Shown in pieces: positions 24,421 through 33,271 of a stretch of 64,000 bases of DNA; positions within the stretch are counted from its first letter, which is position 1; the number at the start of each line of letters is the position of its first letter. Origin of the DNA: Acanthosoma haemorrhoidale (lineage: Eukaryota > Arthropoda > Insecta > Hemiptera > Acanthosomatidae). The stretch spans positions 34,357,841 to 34,421,840 of the forward strand of contig OV884009.1 in the NCBI GenBank assembly GCA_930367205.1, read 5' to 3'. A model generated the notes under the pieces. The model was given only the letters and a program-made list of their open reading frames with translations, ran no database searches and had not been told where the DNA came from. A program made the position numbers and the translations under genes.

Positions 24421-25990
24421 TAAAGTTGAAAATATTTGCCTTAAAAGATTTGTGAAAAATGATTTAATTTTTGGCATAAATGGTTTGAGCTTACTAAAAA
24501 ATAACTGAAAAAGATCATCTGAGTTGCAACTGTAGTATCGTTATGGTTGCTGGACTGTGGGACCGGATGTGCAGTTGGCCTGGCCTGTCTAGGCAGTATG
24601 TTAAACTAAGGGTTAGGCAGTGGCTCAGGGCAGCCAACTATGATAGTTTGTCAGTCTGCTGCCAGGCAGCTGGGCTTTTTGAATCTAAGGCAAACTTTAA
24701 AATTAGCGCCATGGCACCATGTGCCAAATACAATTGGCACATATTTGTACCTTACTATTTGAAGTGTTTTGAAGGAATTTTTATAATCCTGAGGCCGAGC
24801 CCAGCACCTTATACAGATATTGGCTATCTTTAAAAAAAAAAAAAAAATGTATGCCCCATAAGCTGACAGTTTCAACACTGTACTTAATAGTGGGATTTTT
24901 GCCTAGGCTCTACTTGCACTACGGAATAATATAACCTTTTTAATTTGAATATTTTTTTTACCGTTTTTGTTGTTTTCCAATTGCACAGCATAACGTGGTG
25001 GTGGTTCTTTGTCTTTATTATTTAGTCTTGTGACTTTAATTATTGGCGAGCTATAATTCTTTCAGTATGTCTTCATCTATAAGTAAGTAAGGAACTCCCC
25101 GTATATCTATGGAGTATTTTGAGTCTCTATGTGAGAGAGGACCAGAAATGTTTGAGCCAGCAATCATGTCTCAGAAGTATTCAAGGCAACAGTAGGCATT
25201 CACTATGGATGAAACCTTAGTTTGCTGTTGCTACTTATATTACACTGTTCATTATAATCCTTGATACTTTCCTGACTAGAGCAAGCCAAGCTTTCCAAAA
25301 ATTTAGCATCATTTTAGTTATAATTTTTAAATAGCCAGGCTGATAACGAAATTAGAGATATGTTGCCACATCAGGTTACCCAAAAAATATACCAGTTGTA
25401 GAATCCTCATCAGAAAGAAATAATTTAAAATTGAGGTTAGGAAACTGTAAAAAGTGTTGTAAGCACAGCAGGAAAGTGTGCCATGGCCACACATCATAGC
25501 ACTCATGGGGGGGGGGGGGTCTTGACCGCCTGACTGGCCAATCAAAGGCTGTCTGGTAAAGGATTTAAATAAAAAAACACTAACAAGGTCATTTTTTTTT
25601 TTTATATAAAAAAAATCTGTTTACTGTAGAATCAAGGTGAAATGTTCAACAAATCAAACAAATATTATCAGGCTCACTTCTTGTGAAATATTTTAATACA
25701 TATTCCTGCTAGGCCATGGACTGCAAGAGTAACTTATTCCCTCTAACATAAATGTGCAAAAGTATGTATTCAGTTGTATCATAATCGACACCTCTCAAAA
25801 ACTAATTAATTATATGATAAAAATGATATGATGGAAGATCACATGTTAATTTTTTTTTAATGTGGTATAAGGTATAAGAAAAACAAGGGCCGCAAGGAAC
25901 AAACTTAAATTTAATTTTTTTTTATAAATTGAGAAAAACATAACAATATAGTGAAAATTCACACTTAAGAATTTTAAGTGAAAAACTTAC
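24421..25990 (-). other. FAM193 intron, unassigned
   Basis: It holds a moderately GC-rich patch (24540-24800) with a 96-codon plus-strand frame that resembles nothing I recognise, and a 13-G run at 25507-25519. No further element is called. Confidence 0.4.
25507..25519 (+). repeat. Poly-G run of 13
   Basis: An uninterrupted run of 13 G in a FAM193 intron, 1.26 kb from the poly-C run. Together they could pair as a stem in RNA, but no further complementarity around them was noted. Confidence 0.95.
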
Positions 25991-26092
25991 GATCTGCATA
26001 CTGGATTCTTTTGATATCATTGTGTTTAGAACAATGAACATGATGAGGGTTTGAGTTTGTTTCAGTTGTGGAGTCCTTTATATTGCGCACAT
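25991..26092 (-). CDS. FAM193: FAM193-like gene, internal exon
   Basis: This exon has 102 nt, phase 1 in and phase 1 out. The acceptor ends a T-run (ttttttcag) and the donor is ATC|GTAAGT. It reads VRNIKDSTTETNSNPHHVHC, then SKHNDIKRIQYAD. The other two frames are closed or break the phase chain. The His/Cys-containing stretch before a basic segment fits the Cys/His-rich nature of FAM193 proteins, but this exon was placed mainly by splice sites and phase with 28872-28956 and 20531-20560. Confidence 0.72.
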
Positions 26093-26411
26093 CTGAAAAA
26101 AAAATTACACGTATCACGTAATATTGTAAAATATATATTAAATTTTAATTTCATACTTTAAATATATAAATTTCATATTTTAAAATTATTAATTTCATGA
26201 TTGCTGATCTGAGTCAAAAGGGATAGGATTCACTTTTAAAGAAGTAAATTTCAAAGAAAGTATACTGCAATTAAATATTCTAAAAATAAAATAAACTCAA
26301 CATGTGCTACAAATAAAGTTCTAGATTCTTGATTATGAACATTATCTAATACAACTATTAAGCCACGTTGGATAAGAAGATTGTAGAACCTATCTGCACT
26401 TTAGAAATAGA

Positions 26412-26631
26412 ATCAATCACATAATAAATAAACATATATATATATATATAAGTTAAAGCCAGAGGCAAGTTTATGTTGTAAACTAATACGATCATGGGAG
26501 GTAAACAACCCATGATCTTATATAGGTCGGATTACTAAAGACAATAAATCAGTCTCTTTACAGAAGTTCGAGAGTGTAGTTCGTTTCCCTCTTTCCTTTT
26601 CTTTCTTTAAGCTTAACCTCCGACGATTAAC
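26412..26631 (+). repeat. 5' LTR of a second Gypsy element (left end estimated)
   Basis: It ends at TGGTGCCTAAACCCGGGAAC (26632), a tRNA-primer-like site. Inside are an (AT)n tract, a TATA-like ttatatagg near 26520 and AATAAA near 26541. The left part (tcaatcacataataa, (AT)n, aagttaaagcc) resembles 38248-38310, suggesting a related solo LTR there. Confidence 0.6.
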
Positions 26632-26714
26632 TGGTGCCTAAACCCGGGAACCTAGTACGGTGGAGCGGAAAGTAATAATTTTCTTTTCTTTATTTTTTTC
26701 TCTCTCTCAATAAA

Positions 26715-27300
26715 ATGCCAGAGGGAGTGTTACGACCCCCGGTGTTTAGTGCAGCAACAGATATACCGCAGATACCTCAAACGACCATGGCAGCGGCACA
26801 CGCGAATGCATTGGCGTGGATGAAGATCCAGGCGTTTATGGCTCAGGACATGAGGAAGTCGATTTTGGATCTGGAAAGATTCGCAGGCGAGACCGGGGAA
26901 CTAAATCATTTCCTTAAAGGGGGCGACTGGCTGATTACGCGGATAGAGGGGATAGAGATAGAGGGGAAAAGGTCGGAGGACCTGAAAACGGAAGGGGACG
27001 CAGAATCGCTGAGGGCAGCTCTGGTGTGCAGAGTGAAGCGGAGTGTCCTGAACATGAACCAGGCCGACGAGGAGACCTCGTGGAACGTAGTGAAGGAGCG
27101 GCTGAAGAAAGCGTTCGGTGAGGGAAGATGGACCCGTGAAGAGGACATTTTTAAACTCGTCAGGGAAACAAAGAGACACCACCAGACGAACGGGTAGTAC
27201 GCCGGAAGGATGCTGGCAAGATACAACAATATCACGGAGAAGATGCGGAAGACAGTAAGTGCAGCGGAAGTAGAAACCAGGATGGTGTTCTTATCAACTA
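26715..27300 (+). pseudogene. Gypsy gag fragment
   Basis: The 160-codon frame from the ATG at 26715 starts 83 nt after the primer binding site. It has an A/M-rich start, a capsid-like region (LERFAGETGELNHFLKGGDW; LNMNQADEETSWNVVKERLK), then a TAG at 27195-27197. Past the TAG, gag-like sequence (YAGRMLARYNNITEKMRK) continues in frame to about 27300 and then ends abruptly. Neither pol nor a 3' LTR follows. Its codon use is more GC-rich than its surroundings, which fits a comparatively recent insertion later truncated. Confidence 0.72.
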
Positions 27301-28871
27301 TTTTATTATTTTGTTCAGGGAGAAGGAATTGAGTGGATGGAATTGGATATTGCTGAAGGCATGGCAAACCAAGTTGGACAGTTGAAGCAAGAATGATGAT
27401 GTATAATAAATAGTGGATCTGGCCATTGTGGAGTTGAATATAAAGGTGAATAATAAAATATTTGGAATATTGAAATTGTTGTGGGTATTCAATTAAAATT
27501 AGTGTTAATTTTGTAAAATCTTGTATTTTTTCTTTAAGCAGAGTTTTCCTATATTATTAACAAGAACCAGGTAAATCTCAGATTAAATTTAAAAAATAAA
27601 TCAAATTAAATAAAAACATAATAATAATATGTATATATATATATATTGTAAACTGCTGTGATTTATAATTACTGCAAGAGGCCAGGTTCTTTCCCAAGTT
27701 AAATTTTTTTCCCATTTATTTAGGAAAATGAAACAATAATCATGCCATTCATGTTATCTCACTATTTAGAACCACAGAGAATGAAAAAAAAAATAACCAC
27801 TAAAGTAGGATAACAAATATAAACCTTCAACTAACTTCTTTATTTTTTAATTTGTTTTTTAATGAATACCATTATATACAAGATTAATTGTTACCTTATA
27901 ACAAACAATTTCTTGATAAACATAGTTGGTGTCAGTGATTTAGTAATCTTGAGAAGTTTTATGGTTACTGTTATTATGCTGACTGGCTTATTGATACATT
28001 TATTTATTTGTTAAGTAAATGTTGCAATAGGTAATAAATGCCTTGATATCAAATTTGATCTCTCAAAGGTGATTAAACCAACACATTGTAAGAAAAGAAA
28101 GATATAAACATAAATTGAGTTATATTCTCAAGGACTGAGCGAGCTTATTAAACTTATTGCAGTTAACAGTTTCAAGGATAGGATAGAGAATATTATAACA
28201 AGTGACCAGTGTATTTATTTATTCAATTAAAGTAAGAAATGAACCTCACTGGAGGAGTGAGGTATTGTCAAATGGAAAATATAGCAGATAATAGTTTTTC
28301 AAAAAAAATCGTGCATTATATCCTTCCATAGAAATTTTCATTAATTTATTCATCATTTTTTTTGGGATGTTTCAAACTATATTAGTCCATCATCAGGCGA
28401 CATCTACACAATCAGAAAAAAAACTTTGAAACAATCACAACAACTATACATTTGTTTTAATTAAAAAAACAATGCTTCACTAAAAGTAAACCATATTACT
28501 TTTAAGTGCTTACTTACTACTTACATGGAGTCCGAAACGTTTCAAAACTAAAATGATACATAAATAAATAAGAAAATTCTATGGAAATATATTCTGCACA
28601 ATTTTATAAAAAAGCTATTACCCGCTTTCACATCTTTCAATTTAGCAAATATTATCAGGAAAACATAGTAGTTATGGTGGGATAATGATTTTTAGCCACA
28701 AATTTATCCACTCATTTATATTGATTACCTTTGGAGTGCATGTAAAAACTAACACAGTTGAGTCATTAAATTTTCTGAAGCTCATAGCAAACTGACATTT
28801 ATTTGAAATGAAACACATTTTTTTTTTTTTAAATAAGTAGTACAGATAGTGATAGTGATAAATGAACTTAC
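27301..28871 (-). other. FAM193 intron, AT-rich, nothing recognised
   Basis: It contains a short (AT)n tract near 27630. No coding or element similarity is seen between the truncated gag and the donor at 28870-28871. Confidence 0.5.
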
Positions 28872-28956
28872 TTTTATTAGAAGGACCTTTCTTAGTAATG
28901 GATACTGCTTGATCTATTCGATTGAATTTACCTTTCTGAAAAGAGCCTTGCCAAAT
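28872..28956 (-). CDS. FAM193: FAM193-like gene, internal exon
   Basis: This exon has 85 nt, phase 0 in and phase 1 out, with acceptor ttaattttcag and donor AAAA|GTAAGT. The translation is IWQGSFQKGKFNRIDQAVSI then TKKGPSNK, a basic, polar stretch. It joins in phase to 42509-42570 upstream (13.55-kb intron) and to 25991-26092 downstream. It is placed by splice quality and phase; the motif itself is not one I can name. Confidence 0.7.
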
Positions 28957-29616
28957 CTGAAAATTAAACAAAAATTATATTTTTAAGGTTTAAAAATATT
29001 ACAAAATGGAAATTAAAAAAATTACAGGATAGGCAACAACAAGAATATTACAAAAAGGGCAATCATATTATCATTGAAATATATTTAAAAGAAAATTCAA
29101 AAGGTAATAAATATAGCTCCAACAGCCATGGAATGTCATTAAAGCAAACATTAGCTGTTTTTTTCATGGGATTAATAACTGTAATAGTTGACGTGACTAG
29201 AAAGAAATTAAAAAAAAGTTAACTACAAGCCATTTTATTTGGTATGCTAACAATAATCCTAGGTATGAAACATTTTCATACATGAGATTATTTTTCTCGA
29301 AGTAAATTATCCTAAGCCATTAAGGCTTCATGTTTACACTGATTACTCTGCATGATCAGCAAATTAAATGCAGGAGCTAGTATTTCCTCTGACTCAATAT
29401 AAGTACTGTATGTAGATGGGATGCAGTGGATTAACTATTATCTATTCTCTGCCGCCAATTTAATTTCCTCTTTACAGTTTTCAGTACCTTTCCATTTGGC
29501 CATAATCTCATTTCCCTATCATACTCCCTAAATGTCACTCTTCCCTCCCTTTCACCTTTCGTAACCTCAATTCTCTGAAATTCAAGACCATCCACTGTAT
29601 CTACCTATCCCTATTA
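28957..29616 (-). other. FAM193 intron between exon and the mag-like LTR
   Basis: AT-rich, ending in a C/T-rich stretch (29440-29600) that may be an old LINE fragment. No motif can be named. Confidence 0.4.
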
Positions 29617-30026
29617 TGTTAGTTTTCATTGATACGACTAGAATCTAGAGTGTATACAGTTATAATATAGGTAAAAATATACATAATATTATGTTAAAAA
29701 TATTAAAGTTATATAGATAGATAAAATAGAATTAAAAATCAAAATAGTATATGCTGTGAAGGTTAGGGATGTATGAGACAAGATAAGAGATAACCTACAT
29801 AAGGACGGATAATAGGAACTGTGGTGTATTTCATATTCAGTCTTGTGCCACCTTTTTGTTATCAGTTGTAACCTTCATGTTACCTTAATTCATTCAATCA
29901 AAAACATTCTATCATTATATACGACTACTTGCTTGTTCTATTATGTAATATTGTTCAATTTGTAAAATATATGTTTCTCACGTATATCAACATGTGTGTG
30001 CTTTTTAACCATTAAAGAATATAACA
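29617..30026 (+). repeat. Probable 5' LTR of the mag-like element
   Basis: It begins TGTTAG and ends ATAACA, directly before ATTGGCGACGAG. No second copy is available for comparison, so its left boundary rests on the TG start and typical length. Confidence 0.5.
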
Positions 30027-30209
30027 ATTGGCGACGAGTTTCAATCAGTGCGTGAGTGAACCGAAAATTGTTCCGAGCTCACCACCAATGTGTTCAAGCA
30101 ACATTAAAATTCCGGTAAAATGTGTTATTTTGTCTTCAATCGGCCGCTATCATCGTAAAGGTAAGGATTAGACTAATTTCTATCGAATCATCGATAAAAA
30201 CCCTTTGAA

Positions 30210-30990
30210 ATGGATGCTCAACGGTTCGAATCTTTTATGAAGACTTTCAGCGAACAACAGTTTTCCTCGAAACTGTAACTGCTCAACTTCAGTGTCATTC
30301 CAGGAAACCTACTGAAAATCCATTCGAAAATTCTTTTATAGCTGTTTTTAGGCCCAGAAAAACCACTGAAGGGTCTCTCGTATAATGATCTCGCCAAGTC
30401 CTTCAAGACCTTGTTGATTCCTAAGAAAAACGCAGTAGTGTCACAACACTATTTTCTTAATAATCAAACTGAACACCAGTCCATTTCAGAGTTTGTTACC
30501 ACTCTTCAACGTGACATAGCTGAGTGTGAATTCTCTCTAAAATGCCAGTGTGAGCAGTCTGTGTCAATCTCAGACGTTTTTCTCAGAGCACAGTTCAAAC
30601 GTGGCCTTCGAGATGGCAATTTGACAAAAAGGCGTTTCAGGACATTTTAGCTCTTGCCACAGCTCTTTAGGCATCGATAATCAAAAATAAGGAGTTGACC
30701 CAGCGTTCTAATCCAGCTCGAACTTTCTCTGCTGGTGGAGTGAACAGAATGTCAAGCTCTAGCCAGCACTCAGGAGCAAGGTCAAGATCTAATCAACCCA
30801 GGTCACACTCCCGCCCCCGTCAACCTGATTTCAAGGCTCTCGGCATCGATAATCTGTGCCTCCGGTGCTCAAGGGAAAACCATCAAGTGTCGGAGTGTCA
30901 AGTTATTAAGAGCAAATTATACTGCAACCTTTGTAACAAGAAGGGACATGGGTCTGTATTACATCATTGATAGTAGAAAACAAAAGGAAA
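30210..30990 (+). pseudogene. mag-like gag with CCHC knuckle, disrupted
   Basis: An ATG at 30210 opens a short frame (MDAQRFESFMKTFSEQQF) that soon breaks. The capsid-like part is readable at 30411-30640 (SQHYFLNNQTEHQSISEFV, then RAQFKRGLRDGNL), as in mag-clade gags. A Q/R/S-rich linker follows, then a CX2CX4HX4C knuckle (CLRCSRENHQVSEC) near 30858-30900 and a partial second knuckle (CNLCNKKGHG). Stops at 30648-30650 and frameshifts split it. Gag would coat the element RNA. Confidence 0.75.
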
Positions 30991-31129
30991 TCAAGCAAAT
31001 CCAGTTCTACACACTCCCTCCAAATTGCCCAGCTCTGGAGCAATGCCAGCATACGGCCTCAATAAAAATTAGACACAGTGATCCAGAAAAATGACATTAT
31101 TGTTGACTTGTTCAAGTTGAACCACCATG

Positions 31130-32024
31130 AATCAGATAAGTACATGATTGACGTGTCGCTCAATGGAAAATTGCAGCATTTTGAGGTCGATAGTGGGGCG
31201 AAATTAGTCTATTAAGTGAGAATGAATTTGACAGACTTAACCTAAATTTGCCAGTTCAACCAACCAACCTAGCTTTTCGATCCTACTCTGGCAACATAAT
31301 CCAATCAAAAGGTAAGGTACCTGTCAAGGCTGCTTACAATGGAAAACAAATCACTGGCAATTTATACATTGTACTAACAGGATACGATACATTGTACCAA
31401 CTCCTTGGACGCCAATGGATACGAGGACTTGCCATTGAACTCAAATAGGTCGACAATAATCCTCCCATGCCAATCTACCAGCTCAATTCAGTCCCCTCGC
31501 TCGAGGATATTTGAGAAGAGTTTTCCTTGATCTTCGAACCAAAAATTGGCTGTATTCCCGGCTATGAAGTTTCACTCCAGCTCAAACCAGGAGCAAAGCC
31601 ATGTTACACCAAGGAGCGTAGTGTTCCACATGCTCTCCTGGACCAAATCAACCGGGAACTAGATGAACTCGGAGCTGCAGGAATCATTGAACATGTAGAC
31701 GCTAGTGATTGGGGTTCCCCTTTTGTGGTGATTGTCAAACCTGACGGAGGCGTTCACCTCTTTTCAGGCTATAAGTATGGCGTCAATGAACGCCTAATTC
31801 AAGTCAACTACCCTATCCGCACCAGAGAAGACGTCCTAAGCAGCTTGGGAGGATCCCGTTACTTTTGTAAATTAGATTTCTACACTTTTATAAAGGCTTA
31901 TTTACATTTTTGTGTTACCAAAGAAAGCAGCATTGTCCAGACTATATCAACACATAGAGGTACTTACTGGTTATTGCGCCTTGGTTTTGGAGTCAAAACA
32001 GCTCCTGGTGAGTTCAATGAGTAC
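31130..32024 (+). pseudogene. mag-like protease and N-terminal half of reverse transcriptase
   Basis: The protease carries FEVDSGA near 31185 and ends around LLGRQWIRGL near 31400-31435. RT begins at 31527: GYEVSLQLKPGAKPCY, ELDELGAAGIIEHVDASDWG, SPFVVIVKPDGGV, then YFCKLDF and YWLLRLGFGVKTAPGEFNEY. The expected fingers/palm order is present with point changes such as RLGFGVKTAP in place of the usual LPFG box. The sequence is cut after TAPGEFNEY by the BEL insertion, and the next RT residues resume at 36915. Confidence 0.82.
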
Positions 32025-32629
32025 TGTTTACGCCATTTGCGTAAAATTAATTTCATTTAATTTGAATTTGCTATTCAATAAGTAATTACCCAAAACCATT
32101 CGGTATTTCAGTGAATCACAAACGCTGGCGCTGCCTGCCGGCTCGATCAGAGTTTTTCCCCCCACTTTTTTGACTCGACTGGTAACTTCATGTTCACTAT
32201 AGCGTCCTTTTTTGTCTTCAACAGTTGTCATTTTTTCACACTGTTTTTCAAGCGTATTCTCAACGCCATTATTTTTTATTTAGTCATTATTCAATTCACT
32301 ATTACGCAGTCTTGGAGAAGCGACATTTCAGATTAAACGCAGACAGCTATTGGATGAATCGGGACTTGGATAAATCTGTAGTTTGGGCCCAAATCTCTAG
32401 GTTGTCGGAGTTCAAGAAGGGAGATTCGCACGCTGTCGTCACATCGCAGCAGGTAGGAATTTACATTACTGTGTTTACATTTGATATTGTCATTTCTCTA
32501 ACGAGACTCTCAAATAATTACAGTCCACTTAAAACTCAAACGTATAGCTAATTATCCCCAGGCTAATTAGTTTCTCGAATCAGTCGCCTCGTTTGCCGGT
32601 TGCGATTTCAACTGGTGAAATTTCAAACA
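32025..32629 (+). repeat. BEL 5' LTR
   Basis: 605 bp, TGTTTACG to TTCAAACA. It is followed by ATTTATTGGTACTCCG, a probable primer binding site. It differs from the 3' LTR at about four positions: CCCAAAACC vs CCCGAAACC, CACAAACG vs CACAGACG, TCTGTAG vs TCTGGAG, ACGAGAC vs ACGAAAC. Confidence 0.95.
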
Positions 32630-32858
32630 AATTTATTGGTACTCCGTATTCCGGATTATTCTGTCCAACTATTAATTTTATTAATACTCAATTTAATTTT
32701 CAATATTCACATTTATTTATTTATTTGAACAAAAGTTCAACATTTATCATTTATTATCTTTGAATTTCAGAATTTCTGTTTCATTGTACATAATTTCCTT
32801 TATATTTTCCTGTAAATATCCACTAATTCCATTTATTCCTGATAGTAATAGCATTAAA

Positions 32859-33258
32859 ATGGCTCCACCAACTTCCCAAGAAATACAACAACAAATCGAT
32901 TTAGCTATTAGTCAGCGAAATGATAGTTTTGCAGTTGCAACTGCTTTATCAGACTCTGCTAAGACAATGACTATAGCCGATTTACCTCGGCTTAAGGCCA
33001 ACTATGAACGCTTACCTGAAATTGAACAGGAATTCAAGAAATTTAATTTTCTCATAAAAAAATTCAATTTGCATTTGCCAGCTACTGATCAAGTTGAAAC
33101 TACACAACCTTACGTAGCCTTTGTGCAATTAATCGACACAATCCGAGCTAAATATTTTCAGCTCAAAAAAACTGAACCTTCAGTATTGAAAGCTGAAGTC
33201 AATCCCGTTGCAAATGTTCCATCTGTAGCAAATCCACATCTGCCAAAAATTCAGATCT
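32859..33258 (+). pseudogene. BEL gag, N-terminal remnant
   Basis: It opens at ATG 32859 (MAPPTSQEIQQQIDLAISQR) and runs as a helical, charged region with LPEIEQEFKKFNFLIKKFN and later PHLPKIQI, the latter being the usual start of the BEL gag core. Just after LPKIQI the homology switches to RT in a different frame, so most of gag is gone. The open frame continues to 33479, but past about 33258 it reads RT DNA out of frame. Confidence 0.75.
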
Positions 33259-33271
33259 CTCCCATGTCATT

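Noticed and set aside
24543..24833. 96-codon plus-strand frame
   Set aside because: No domain, no splice context and no family resemblance; kept only as an unassigned GC-richer patch.
26906..27367. 153-codon minus-strand frame over the Gypsy gag
   Set aside because: It is antisense to a better-supported gag reading with a primer binding site upstream.
32028..32231. 67-codon minus-strand frame duplicated at 36310-36513
   Set aside because: Also a pair of LTR-internal chance frames.
32225..32551. 108-codon frame duplicated at 36507-36833
   Set aside because: Both lie inside the BEL LTRs. The duplication is the LTR pair, and LTRs of this group are not expected to code.
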